Source: Flagellimonas aequoris
GTDB lineage: Bacteria; Bacteroidota; Bacteroidia; Flavobacteriales; Flavobacteriaceae
Direction of reading: 5' to 3'
Assembly (NCBI RefSeq): GCF_003584165.1
Contig: NZ_QXFJ01000007.1
Coordinates: 1 to 64,000 of the forward strand
Length of the DNA: 64,000 nt
Shown here: piece after piece, positions 49,933-59,087 of the stretch
Layout: each line of letters starts with the position of its first letter
Position numbering within the stretch: the stretch's first letter is position 1
Translations under genes and position numbers: made by a program
Notes under the pieces: generated by a model
Told to the model about the DNA's origin: nothing
What the model saw: only the letters and a program-made list of their open reading frames with translations
The model's database searches: none

Positions 49933-51840
49933 TTACAGACTTTCCTTCATGATCTGTTCCACCACTTCTGGATTCAACAAGGTTGATGTATCCCCTAAAT
50001 TACTGGTATCCTTGGAGGCAATTTTCCTAAGAATACGTCGCATGATCTTACCGCTCCGGGTTTTGGGCAATCCGGGAACAAACTGGATTTTATCCAGTTT
50101 GGCAATCGGGCCGATATGCTCGGTTATCAATTGATTGATCTCCTTGGCCAAGTTTTCCCTATTACGGTATTCTCCGGTTTCCTTCAAAATAATGTAGCCA
50201 TACAAGGCATTTCCTTTGATATCATGTGGGAAACCAACAATGGCAGATTCCGCAACGGCTGGGTGTTCGTTGATGGCATCCTCAATAGGTGCGGTTCCAA
50301 GATTGTGTCCGGAAACAATGATCACGTCATCTACCCTACCGGTAATTCGATAATAGCCCACTTCGTCCCTTAAGGCACCATCACCAGTAAAATATTTTCC
50401 TTCAATAGCTGAAAAATAGGTGTCCTTGTAGCGCTCATGATTGCCCCAAATGGTTCTTGCTATGGAAGGCCATGGAAATTTGATACACAATCGTCCATCC
50501 ACTTGGTTGCCTTTGATCTCTTTTCCGTTTTCGTCCATCAACGCTGGCTGGATGCCCGGCATGGGCAAGGTAGCATAAGTGGGTTTGGTCGGTGTGGAAT
50601 ATGGTATGGGTGAAATCAAGATGCCTCCGGTTTCCGTTTGCCACCATGTATCTACGATAGGACATTTTTTATCCCCAACGTGGTCGTTGTACCAGTGCCA
50701 AGCTTCTTCGTTAATGGGTTCCCCAACGGTACCCAATACCTTCAAACTGGAAAGGTCGTACTTGGTCACAAAATCCAAATTTTCTTTTGCCAAGGCCCTA
50801 ATAGCCGTTGGTGCCGTATAGAATTGGGTCACTTTATGTTTTTGGACCACATCCCAGAACCTTCCAAAATCTGGATAGGAAGGCACTCCTTCGAACATCA
50901 CCGTTGTGGCCCCATTTGCCAATGGTCCATACACGATATAGGAATGTCCGGTAATCCAACCGATATCGGCAGTACACCAATAAATGTCCTCTTCCTTATA
51001 CTGGAACACATTTTTAAAGGTATAGGCTGTGTATACCATGTATCCTCCAGTGGTGTGTACCATCCCTTTTGGGCGACCCGTTGATCCCGAAGTGTACAAA
51101 ATGAACAAAGGATCCTCGGAATCCATGACCACAGGCGAGCAATCGGCATAAGCCTTGTCCAAAAGAGGTTGAACCCATTGGTCCCGACCTTCTTTCATGT
51201 TGATCTCACTTCCAGTTCTTTTGGAAACCAAGACCGATTTCACATCCGGACATTGTTTCAAAGCTTCATCCACAATTCCTTTAAGATCGATGGCTTTGCT
51301 TCCGCGATAAGACCCATCAGAGGTCAATACCATTTTTGCGCCACAGTCGTTGATCCTCGTGGCCAAGGCCGTGGATGAGAATCCAGCAAAAACCACTGAG
51401 TGGACCGCGCCAATTCGGGCACAGGCCAATACCGCAATGGCCAGATCCGGAATCATGGGTAAATAGATGACGACCCTATCCCCTTTCTCCACACCTTGGT
51501 CCTTCAACACGTTGGCATACCGGCAAACCCTTTCATGCAATTGATGATAGGTGATATGCTCGGCAGGTTCGTTGGGGTCGTTGGGCTCAAAAAGAATGGC
51601 GGTCTTATCGCCCCGAATGCTCAAATGCCTATCAATACAGTTTTCGGTGATGTTCAGTTTCGCCCCATCGAACCATTTGATCTCTGGTTTGCTAAAATCC
51701 CATTCCAATACCGAATTCCATTTCTTTCTCCAGAGAAAATGTTCTTCCGCAACCTCTTCCCAAAAACCTTCTGGATTTCTGACCGATTTACGGTACACCT
51801 GAAAATATTCCTCCAGATGTTTGATATGATAATTACTCAT
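49933..51840 (-). CDS. acs: Acetyl-CoA synthetase (AMP-forming)
   Basis: A 635-residue enzyme making acetyl-CoA from acetate, ATP and CoA. Core motifs: YTSGSTGRPKGMVHTTGG (ATP binding), WWQTETGG, the hinge FTGDGALRDEVGYYRITGRVDD (cited in part: GDGALRDEVGYY) and PKTRSGKIMRRILRKIA with the Lys that is acetylated in regulation. Length and ends are normal. It lies downstream of the regulator and kinase genes on the same strand, fitting control by that two-component pair. Confidence 0.97.
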   Translation of the reverse strand: MSNYHIKHLEEYFQVYRKSVRNPEGFWEEVAEEHFLWRKKWNSVLEWDFSKPEIKWFDGAKLNITENCIDRHLSIRGDKTAILFEPNDPNEPAEHITYHQLHERVCRYANVLKDQGVEKGDRVVIYLPMIPDLAIAVLACARIGAVHSVVFAGFSSTALATRINDCGAKMVLTSDGSYRGSKAIDLKGIVDEALKQCPDVKSVLVSKRTGSEINMKEGRDQWVQPLLDKAYADCSPVVMDSEDPLFILYTSGSTGRPKGMVHTTGGYMVYTAYTFKNVFQYKEEDIYWCTADIGWITGHSYIVYGPLANGATTVMFEGVPSYPDFGRFWDVVQKHKVTQFYTAPTAIRALAKENLDFVTKYDLSSLKVLGTVGEPINEEAWHWYNDHVGDKKCPIVDTWWQTETGGILISPIPYSTPTKPTYATLPMPGIQPALMDENGKEIKGNQVDGRLCIKFPWPSIARTIWGNHERYKDTYFSAIEGKYFTGDGALRDEVGYYRITGRVDDVIIVSGHNLGTAPIEDAINEHPAVAESAIVGFPHDIKGNALYGYIILKETGEYRNRENLAKEINQLITEHIGPIAKLDKIQFVPGLPKTRSGKIMRRILRKIASKDTSNLGDTSTLLNPEVVEQIMKESL

Positions 51841-51897
51841 CTAATGATATGTTTAGTTAATATTAGTTTCGTTATAAGTTTGATGATAGGAGTTATG

Positions 51898-52260
51898 TTA
51901 TGTGATCATTTCCTCCACATCACTGATGATTTTTTTTATGGAAAAGGGCTTGGTCATATATCCATCCGCACCCATTTTCAATCCTTTTTCAATGTCCTTT
52001 TCCTTGCTCTTTGCGGAGAGAAACACCACTTTGGTGTGTCCTAAATTTTCGCTTTCGCGAATTCTCTTCAAGGTTTCATAACCATCCATCTTTGGCATCA
52101 TGATATCCAAAAGAATCAAATCCGGTTTCTCCCGCTCCGCAATCTCCATGGCCTCTGTTCCGTCCCGGGCAATGAATACCTCAAAATCCTTCTTTTTAAA
52201 AGCATATTCCAAGGACATTACAATGTTGGGCTCATCATCCACGATCAAAATTTTCTTCAT
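51898..52260 (-). CDS. Single-domain response regulator
   Basis: A 120-residue receiver domain with Asp8-Asp9, phospho-acceptor Asp52 in LILLDIMMPKMDG, and the Ser/Thr and Lys near the end (FLSAKSKEKD). No output domain is attached, so it acts through a partner. It begins two bases after the kinase stop, so the pair are coupled. The ATG at 52260 is used; a TTG two codons upstream is less likely. Probably the cognate regulator in acetate or carbon control. Confidence 0.93.
   Translation of the reverse strand: MKKILIVDDEPNIVMSLEYAFKKKDFEVFIARDGTEAMEIAEREKPDLILLDIMMPKMDGYETLKRIRESENLGHTKVVFLSAKSKEKDIEKGLKMGADGYMTKPFSIKKIISDVEEMIT
52051..52060. repeat. Half copy of the GCTTTCGCGA palindrome
   Basis: GCTTTCGCGA within the response regulator gene is ten bases of the 14-base palindrome seen at 6053 and 15077. 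Its presence in the core part suggests that the word is a chromosomal feature and not unique to the island. Confidence 0.4.
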
Positions 52261-52262
52261 GT

Positions 52263-54953
52263 TCAATTCTTGCTTTTGGGCAGTTCAAAAACCAAACGTG
52301 CCCCTTTCTTAAATCCTTTGTCCACCCAAATGGAACCCTTATGGCCCTCCATGATTTTTTTACAAATGGCAAGGCCCAACCCACTACCCTGTGGCTTTTT
52401 GGTGTTCTGGTTCTTAGATTGATAAAACTTATCGAAAATGTAGGCTTGATCCTCTGCCGGAATGCCACGTCCGTTATCCTCAACGGATACTCTCAAAGCT
52501 TTATCCCCATCCTCCAAATGGATTTTGATGGTTCCTGTATGTGGTTCCGTAAATTTAAGGGAATTGGACAGCAAATTCGTCAAAACCTGCAATATTCGGT
52601 CCTCATCAAAGGGTACTTCCACAATTTCCTGTTCAGTGAACTCGATGCCCACTTGTTTTTTAGCGGCAATTTGTTCTACGCCCTTGATTGCTTTTTTTAT
52701 GGTCTTGTTGATCTTACGTTTTTTAATATCGAGTTCTGTTCTGTTGTCCGACAACTTTTCAAGATCAAGGATGTTGTGGATCAACGTATCCAACCTATCC
52801 GTATCGCGACTGATGTTCTCCAGGAATTGTTTGCGCAGTTCTGGTGGCATGTCATCGTCTTCCAATACTTCGGAAGCGGCCTTAATGGAAGTTATCGGGG
52901 TTTTTAACTCGTGCGCCACGGTATCCAGGAACTCATCTTTTTGTCTATCCTGTAACAGCAACTCTTCATTGGCTTCCTTGAGTTGATGGGCCATGGCGGT
53001 GAGCTGTTCGGATTTTTCAAAGAGGAGTTTGTTGTTGGCTTTGGTCTCTTTGCTTTCTTCCAAAATATTGAGCACTTCTACCAAACTAATCGGTGTTTCC
53101 TTGGATACCGAAGACAACAAAATCTTGGCAGAAGCACTACCGATACTTCCGGTCAACAACTTTTCCGAAAAGTTGATCAAACGGGCATCCGCTTTTTCCT
53201 CGGTATCAGAAATGTTGTGTTTTTTATTGAATACCCGCAGTGCTCGATTGGTCCTTGTCTCTCCCAAAAACCTGCTCAACAATCTTTTGATATCTGCCAC
53301 ATAGGCCTCTCCTTTCCACACGAAGGCACCTTCCTGTAAATTTTCGTAATTGGACTGGTTCACAAACATTTCGGCATAGTTCCGCTCCCTATAATTACCT
53401 TTGGTGCGGAGTGAAAAGCCGACAAATGACAAGGTATTGAACGACATGCTCCACAAAAAGGCATTACTTTCCGGTGTCAAATAATCCAGTCCAAAAAGTT
53501 GTGCCGGTTTAAGCCAAGAATAACCAAAAAGACCTTCTTCCACAAACTTGACATTGGGCATGATTACCTGACTGATAATCGGTAACAAAAGCGTATAAAA
53601 CACAACTGCCAATCCCATTAAAATACCTATTTCAGCTCCCCGTGCCGTTCCCCTCCTCCAGGTCAACCCAAGAAAAAAGGAAGGGGCCAATTGGGCAATG
53701 AGCACAAAAGAAATCAACCCGATTGAAAAGAGTGAAAGTTGGGCTGAGAAATTCACATAGAAGAAATAAGCGATAACGATCAAGAAAAAAATAGCTACAC
53801 GACGTATATTCTTGATTCTTTTGGTGTTTTCCTCTGGATTGCCTTCCACCAATTTTTTGATAAAACCGTAGGGAATCACAATATTGTTGCTCACCATGGT
53901 GGACAGTGCCAAGGTAGAGACCACGATCATGGAAATCACAGCGGTAAAACCACCAATGAACACCATCAATACTAGACCTTGGTTGTTTTGTTGTAAGGGT
54001 AGTAAAAGCGAATAATAATCATGGTTGACCACATCAGGAAGACGAATGTTCCCCGCCCATGCAATGAAAATCACAAAAAGATTGAAGAGCAAAAGATACA
54101 AGGGAAACAGCCAAATGGCCTTTTTCAAATAATTTTCATTGTCGTTTTCTACCACAGCCACATGAAACTGCCTGGGCAATAGAAAAATGGCGAAAAAAGA
54201 CAGACAAATGGTAAACAACCAATTGAAGCCATTTTCCAACCCTCCAAGGGAAGTAAGCTGATGAAAATTGTCTCTCAAGGAAGCCTGTTCATACAAATCG
54301 GTGGTCCCATCAAAAAGATAGTACGTTACATAAATACCAATGGCCAGAAAGAACACCAATTTTAAAACGGATTCGAACGCCACAGTAGCAATAATACCCT
54401 TTTTGTGTTGAGAAGTATCCGTGGAACGGGTACCGTAAAAAGCGACAAAAACCGCAATGAGCAATGCAATATAAAAAGTGGAATCGTCCAGAAACCCAGT
54501 GGAAACATAACTGTTTTCTGTTGAAATCAGAGAAAATGTTTCCGAAACGGCCTTCAATTGTAGGGAAATGTAGGGAATGATGGCCAACAAGCAGGTGATG
54601 GTCACCAAGGCTCCCAAAAATCTGTTGTTTCCATACCGCATCGATATAAAATCTGCAATACTTGATATTTTATGCTGCTTGGAAATGCGAATGACCTTTT
54701 TCATCACTACGATCCATAGCGGAAAAGAAATCACAGGACCCAAATAAATGGCCAAAAAGCTGATACCCGACCGAGATGCAATGCCCACACTCCCATAATA
54801 GGTCCATGCCGTACAATACACCGCTAAGGAAAGGGTATACACGTATGGATTGTTGGTCCACTTGCCTCGGGGGTTCTTCTCAGCAAAATAGGCCAATACA
54901 AAAAGCATGGCCAAATACATCACAATTATAAGTCCTACCACGTAATTACTCAT
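52263..54953 (-). CDS. Solute-symporter-type sensor histidine kinase
   Basis: An 896-residue fusion. Residues 1 to about 515 are an SSS-family membrane part of some 13 helices. After a linker come HisKA with VAHELKTP (His681), N-box LLSNSLKFTEP, DNGRGIPAEDQ, FDKFYQ and GSGLGLAICKK. CbrA-type kinases have this design and sense or transport a substrate while signalling. Place next to acs and the acetate symporter points to acetate or related acids. The ATG overlaps the small upstream gene by eight bases. Confidence 0.93.
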   Translation of the reverse strand: MSNYVVGLIIVMYLAMLFVLAYFAEKNPRGKWTNNPYVYTLSLAVYCTAWTYYGSVGIASRSGISFLAIYLGPVISFPLWIVVMKKVIRISKQHKISSIADFISMRYGNNRFLGALVTITCLLAIIPYISLQLKAVSETFSLISTENSYVSTGFLDDSTFYIALLIAVFVAFYGTRSTDTSQHKKGIIATVAFESVLKLVFFLAIGIYVTYYLFDGTTDLYEQASLRDNFHQLTSLGGLENGFNWLFTICLSFFAIFLLPRQFHVAVVENDNENYLKKAIWLFPLYLLLFNLFVIFIAWAGNIRLPDVVNHDYYSLLLPLQQNNQGLVLMVFIGGFTAVISMIVVSTLALSTMVSNNIVIPYGFIKKLVEGNPEENTKRIKNIRRVAIFFLIVIAYFFYVNFSAQLSLFSIGLISFVLIAQLAPSFFLGLTWRRGTARGAEIGILMGLAVVFYTLLLPIISQVIMPNVKFVEEGLFGYSWLKPAQLFGLDYLTPESNAFLWSMSFNTLSFVGFSLRTKGNYRERNYAEMFVNQSNYENLQEGAFVWKGEAYVADIKRLLSRFLGETRTNRALRVFNKKHNISDTEEKADARLINFSEKLLTGSIGSASAKILLSSVSKETPISLVEVLNILEESKETKANNKLLFEKSEQLTAMAHQLKEANEELLLQDRQKDEFLDTVAHELKTPITSIKAASEVLEDDDMPPELRKQFLENISRDTDRLDTLIHNILDLEKLSDNRTELDIKKRKINKTIKKAIKGVEQIAAKKQVGIEFTEQEIVEVPFDEDRILQVLTNLLSNSLKFTEPHTGTIKIHLEDGDKALRVSVEDNGRGIPAEDQAYIFDKFYQSKNQNTKKPQGSGLGLAICKKIMEGHKGSIWVDKGFKKGARLVFELPKSKN

Positions 54954-55140
54954 AGAACTTCCTTAAAATGATATAGGCAAAAATGATGGACAGCAACCAA
55001 CTCAAAAAAATGGCGACATATAGAATGGGAAAACCAAAAACATGTCCGTCCACATCAAAAATGGCCACAAAGGGAACGTTCCATAAAAAGAATAGGACTA
55101 TGGAAATGAGTATCAATTTTTGCTGATGCCTTTTCTTCAT
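54946..55140 (-). CDS. Small two-helix membrane protein before the symporter kinase
   Basis: A 64-residue protein with two helices (about 10-28 and 36-57), similar in design to DUF3311-like partners of SSS symporters. The first helix FFLWNVPFVAIFD and the second LYVAIFLSWLLSIIFAYIIL are regular. It overlaps the kinase start by eight bases, so the two are translated together. It may be an accessory subunit of the kinase's transporter part. Named function is not possible. Confidence 0.75.
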   Translation of the reverse strand: MKKRHQQKLILISIVLFFLWNVPFVAIFDVDGHVFGFPILYVAIFLSWLLSIIFAYIILRKFYE

Positions 55141-55174
55141 TTTCTATTGCTCGTCGGCTTACTAAAATTACAAA

Positions 55175-55206
55175 AAACGGTGCGGTATCAAATCACCGCA
55201 CCGTTT
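55175..55206 (-). terminator. Terminator of the acetate symporter operon
   Basis: AAACGGTGCGGT and ACCGCACCGTTT form a perfect 12-base stem with an eight-base loop. On the minus strand a run of T follows, so it ends the transcript coming from the symporter gene (stop at 55223). The small gene and kinase therefore need their own promoter downstream. Confidence 0.93.
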
Positions 55207-55222
55207 ATCACAACCAACTAAA

Positions 55223-56929
55223 TTAATGTGCCGATGCTTCACCTGCACCGCTAGGTATTCTAATGTGTTCCACAATTTCTTGGACTTCTTCTGGAGGCTC
55301 TGCGGTAAATTGGTTCACCGTAAGTGCCACAATAAAGTTGACGATCATGGCAATGGTTCCAAAACCTTCAGGCGAAATACCGAACCACCAATCACTTTGC
55401 AATCCAGCAACCGCTTCTTTTCCTCCATCGAACAAACCAAACTTGAATTTAAGCATGTAGAAAAGCATGAGGGAGATACCCACGATCATTCCGGAAATAG
55501 CCCCTTTGCTGTTCATTTTCTTATAGAAAATACCCAAGATGATAGCAGGGAAGAACGATGCTGCCGCTAACCCGAAGGCTAGGGCGACCACTGCCGCTAC
55601 AAATCCGGGTGGGTTAATTCCGAAGTACCCTGCAATCACTACGGCAACCGCTGCAGAAATCCTTGCGGCCCAAAGCTCTCCTTTTTCTGATAGTTTTGGA
55701 TTGAATACATTTTTGATCAAGTCATGGGAAATGGAGGATGAAATCACCAATAGTAATCCGGCTGCAGTGGAAAGGGCAGCTGCCAAACCTCCTGCGGCAA
55801 CCAAGGCAATGACCCAAGCAGGCAAGTTCGCGATCTCAGGATTTGCCAATACCATGATATCCCTATCCACAGTCAATTCATTTTTATCGGCAGCACCTAC
55901 ATATTGGATCTTGCCATCACCGTTCTTGTCATCATATTTCAATAAACCGGTTTCTTCCCAGTTCTTGAACCACTGTGGCATAGAAGCATATTCCTTTTCA
56001 CTAGCCGTCTCGATCAAATTGGTCCTTGCGAACACGGCAACCGCAGGGGCTGTGGTATACAGGATGGCAATGAGCAACAAGGCCCATCCAGCTGATTTTC
56101 TGGCATCCTTAACACGTTTTACAGTGAAGAAACGAACAATTACGTGTGGTAAACCAGCAGTACCCACCATTAAGGCTAGGGTAATGGCAAAAACATCCAC
56201 CAAACTTTTAGAACCATCCGTATATTCTGCAAAGCCCAATTCGGTGGTAAGTCCATCCAATTTATCCAATAGATAAGTTCCGTCCGCTACTGTTCCACCC
56301 ATCCCCAATTGTGGAATTGGGTTTCCTGTCATTTGGAAGGAAATGAAAATAGCGGGCACCATAAAGGCAAAAATCAATACGCAATATTGGGCCACTTGGG
56401 TATAGGTGATTCCCTTCATTCCACCAAGCACGGCATAGAACAAAACGATGACCATACCGATGATTACCCCTGTGTTGATGTCCACTTCCAAGAATCTGGA
56501 GAAAACAATACCCACGCCACGCATTTGCCCAGCCACATAGGTAAAGGAAACGATCAAGGCGCATATCACGGCCACGATCCGTGCTGTTCTGGAATAATAA
56601 CGCTCCCCGATAAAATCAGGCACCGTAAACTTCCCGAATTTTCTTAGGTAAGGCGCCAGCAACAAGGCCAGAAGCACGTAGCCTCCTGTCCAACCCATTA
56701 AATAAACGGCACCATCATACCCGGCAAAGGCGATAATCCCTGCCATGGAAATAAAGGAAGCTGCCGACATCCAGTCCGCTGCCGTGGCCATTCCGTTGGC
56801 CAATGGGGAAACACCCCCGCCAGCAACATAATATTCTTTAGTAGATCCGGCCCTGGACCAAATGGCTATGCCGATATATAGGGCGAAAGAAATGCCCACC
56901 AATAGATATGTCCATACTTGTACACTCAT
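55223..56929 (-). CDS. actP: Cation/acetate symporter (ActP-like)
   Basis: A 568-residue SSS-family transporter with about 13 helices: AGGGVSPLANGMATAADWMSAASFISMAG (cited in part: NGMATAADWMSAASF) near the N-terminus and the SSS signature FSRFLEVDINTG region. Ends in a short His-containing tail. It imports acetate or similar acids with Na+. The DUF4212 gene just upstream (22 bases) is its usual small subunit. The transcript ends at the terminator at 55175. Confidence 0.93.
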   Translation of the reverse strand: MSVQVWTYLLVGISFALYIGIAIWSRAGSTKEYYVAGGGVSPLANGMATAADWMSAASFISMAGIIAFAGYDGAVYLMGWTGGYVLLALLLAPYLRKFGKFTVPDFIGERYYSRTARIVAVICALIVSFTYVAGQMRGVGIVFSRFLEVDINTGVIIGMVIVLFYAVLGGMKGITYTQVAQYCVLIFAFMVPAIFISFQMTGNPIPQLGMGGTVADGTYLLDKLDGLTTELGFAEYTDGSKSLVDVFAITLALMVGTAGLPHVIVRFFTVKRVKDARKSAGWALLLIAILYTTAPAVAVFARTNLIETASEKEYASMPQWFKNWEETGLLKYDDKNGDGKIQYVGAADKNELTVDRDIMVLANPEIANLPAWVIALVAAGGLAAALSTAAGLLLVISSSISHDLIKNVFNPKLSEKGELWAARISAAVAVVIAGYFGINPPGFVAAVVALAFGLAAASFFPAIILGIFYKKMNSKGAISGMIVGISLMLFYMLKFKFGLFDGGKEAVAGLQSDWWFGISPEGFGTIAMIVNFIVALTVNQFTAEPPEEVQEIVEHIRIPSGAGEASAH

Positions 56930-56951
56930 AATTCTAGTTTTTGTTGGTTAG

Positions 56952-57215
56952 TTAATCTTCGTCGTAGCCGTATTTTTTGTCCAGTTTGTTCATCAATCGA
57001 ACGTAGACAAAAATGAGGATGACAAATACATAAATCGACCCTTGTTGTGCGAACCAGAATCCAAGTTTGAATCCGCCCAAGCGAATGTTGTTCAAAGCAT
57101 CCTTGAACATGATGCCGGCCCCGTAGGAGACCAAGAACCAAATGGTTAAAAGAATAACCAGATACCTCAGGTTTTCTTTCCAATAAGCTGTTGCCTTTTT
57201 CTGTTTTTCTGACAT
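56952..57215 (-). CDS. DUF4212 symporter small subunit
   Basis: An 87-residue protein with two helices (about 20-41 and 55-75). KATAYWKENLRYLVILLTIW and GGFKLGFWFAQQGSIYVFV are the recognisable DUF4212 blocks. The family nearly always precedes an SSS symporter gene, as here, and is thought to be its small subunit. It lies 18 bases after the porin stop. Confidence 0.93.
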   Translation of the reverse strand: MSEKQKKATAYWKENLRYLVILLTIWFLVSYGAGIMFKDALNNIRLGGFKLGFWFAQQGSIYVFVILIFVYVRLMNKLDKKYGYDED

Positions 57216-57233
57216 AATTTGTTGGTTTAGTGA

Positions 57234-58460
57234 TTATAAATAGATATGTGCTTGCAGTGTTAAAACCCCGGAACTATTACCGTTTCCAACTTTGGAATTG
57301 GCATATTCCAGTGTGAGTTTGGAATGGTGCCCTGTCATGAACAGGTTGGCCCCAATCCCGAATCGGGTCGCATTGTCATCAATCGCATCAATGCTCCTGG
57401 TCTGATAAGACAAATAAGGTTGTACCCTTGACTTATTCGCCGCTCCAGGAATCAAATAGCCTACATGTCCGTAAATCATGTTACCTGTACCATAAGGTCC
57501 CAAGACAAAATTGCGTCCGTAATCATTGCTTTGGAAAACCCCGTATGCCGTGATGGCCGAACCGTCATCAGCCAAGGGAGCGTCATAAAAAGCATCCACA
57601 GCGAAAATATTCACGTCCTCTCCTTCCAAATTTCCTGTTCCATCCATCACCACAACTCCATTTCGATGGTTCAAGAAACCAGCTCCAATATTGAAGACCT
57701 TTTTGCTGCCTAGGTACGTTCCCACCTTGTAAGGTAGGAAATTAGATTCTTCATCCAAGAAATGGTAGTCAAAATATCCTTGTACTACCTTGCCGGCATT
57801 ACCTGCTCCCAAAAGCTCCCTACCACGATATACCGCCCTACCATTGGGGGTCGGGTCATTCCCGGAGTCCAAAGTAGTGGTAATGGCCTCATTATAGGAA
57901 ACCCGATACTGTAACCTACCTACTTTACCTTTTAGGTAAACACCCAAATGACGGGCAAACTGGTCGCTAAGGCCCAAAGCGGCCCATGACTCCCTATTAT
58001 TGTCCAAAGTCATGAAGTTCAGGGTGCTACTGTTGTTCAGTCGTGAAATTCCGTTCCAGTAATGTAATCCAGAACCTGCGGCAATGTTCTTTCCAATTTG
58101 CCACTCTCCCCAGAAATCATGAAAGAACAATTGGGAAGATTCTCCTTTCCCTGTCGGGCTAAGGTTACTTCCATTCAAACTGTTCAATCCGAAATGGGTA
58201 AGGATCAAAAACTTTTTGTTCAATTGGGTAAATGTCAATACCCTGGCCCGTCTTACACTTAGGTTCAGGTTACTGGCATCGTCGGGAACATCATCGCTGT
58301 ATTGGGCCCAAAATTGACCCCATGCAATGATTCGAAGATATTTTGAACCATCTTCGTTAAAATTGATTTTGTAACCCCCCGTATATTCAGTGTTACCCTG
58401 CGAGAATGATTTAGGAATGAACAGAAGTGTTAGTACCATTCCAAGAAGGATTCTTTTCAT
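57234..58460 (-). CDS. Outer-membrane porin-like protein
   Basis: A 408-residue outer-membrane protein: signal peptide MKRILLGMVLTLLFIPKSFS, then a beta-strand pattern throughout (for example LRIIAWGQFWAQYSD, TLEYANSKVGNGNSSGVLTLQ in part) and a final aromatic-aliphatic end HIYL. It resembles phosphate-selective porin-type barrels of Bacteroidota. It is first in the transcript with the DUF4212 and symporter genes, so it may let acetate or other acids through the outer membrane. Confidence 0.82.
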   Translation of the reverse strand: MKRILLGMVLTLLFIPKSFSQGNTEYTGGYKINFNEDGSKYLRIIAWGQFWAQYSDDVPDDASNLNLSVRRARVLTFTQLNKKFLILTHFGLNSLNGSNLSPTGKGESSQLFFHDFWGEWQIGKNIAAGSGLHYWNGISRLNNSSTLNFMTLDNNRESWAALGLSDQFARHLGVYLKGKVGRLQYRVSYNEAITTTLDSGNDPTPNGRAVYRGRELLGAGNAGKVVQGYFDYHFLDEESNFLPYKVGTYLGSKKVFNIGAGFLNHRNGVVVMDGTGNLEGEDVNIFAVDAFYDAPLADDGSAITAYGVFQSNDYGRNFVLGPYGTGNMIYGHVGYLIPGAANKSRVQPYLSYQTRSIDAIDDNATRFGIGANLFMTGHHSKLTLEYANSKVGNGNSSGVLTLQAHIYL

Positions 58461-58556
58461 TTCAGTTTGGATGTTAGTGAGTTATGTGCATCACGAACAT
58501 CCTAAAAAAAAGTACTGAAAGCAAAATCAATATATATTTTTGCTAAATACCTATAC

Positions 58557-58970
58557 TCAATCTTTGAAACGGTCCCAATTTATAAGCATGAACTTATCCC
58601 CAAGTTCGGTCACCAATTGACCGGCCCCTTTTAGATTTTCTGGATTGTTAAAATATTTCTGGAGCTCACCCAGATTCAAGATCTTATAGGTGGGATGGTA
58701 TTTTGAATTGTATGGCCGCTTGATGTTGTACTTCCGGACCCAATTCATCACCGAAACATGGGAGACACCCAAGATTCTTTCAATTTCACGATACGTAAGC
58801 CCCTCTAAATAAAGCTGTAAGGCCTTGTTTACGTAGTAGTCATCAATCTGCTTTCCCAATTTGGGAACCGTAAAATAGTAACCGCAGGATTTACATTTAT
58901 AGCGCTGCCTCTCATTAATGACGCCTGCTTTGGTGAATTCGGAGGAAGAACAATTTGGGCAGCTTTGCAT
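58557..58970 (-). CDS. Zinc-ribbon/HTH protein of the IS1 InsA type
   Basis: A 137-residue DNA-binding protein. A zinc ribbon (CPNCSSSEF at the start and YKCKSCGYYF about residue 25-34) is followed by a helix-turn-helix, GLTYREIERILGVSHVSV. This is the design of IS1 InsA. No InsB or inverted repeats surround it and its C-terminal part (after residue 85) is unrelated, so it looks like a domesticated regulator and not an IS. It lies 96 bases before the porin gene on the same strand and may regulate the acetate operon. Confidence 0.78.
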   Translation of the reverse strand: MQSCPNCSSSEFTKAGVINERQRYKCKSCGYYFTVPKLGKQIDDYYVNKALQLYLEGLTYREIERILGVSHVSVMNWVRKYNIKRPYNSKYHPTYKILNLGELQKYFNNPENLKGAGQLVTELGDKFMLINWDRFKD

Positions 58971-59087
58971 TGAATATATTTAATTAGCATAAATATACCA
59001 ATTTAGCTTTAAATATTTAAACAAAAAGTGCTTTTAGAATAATGAATTCGTCAAATTAAGCCCAGTTTTATTGAAAGGAAGGCAATT

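Noticed and set aside
58557..58970. Active IS1-type insertion sequence
   Set aside because: No InsB partner, no inverted repeats and no target duplication could be found around the gene.
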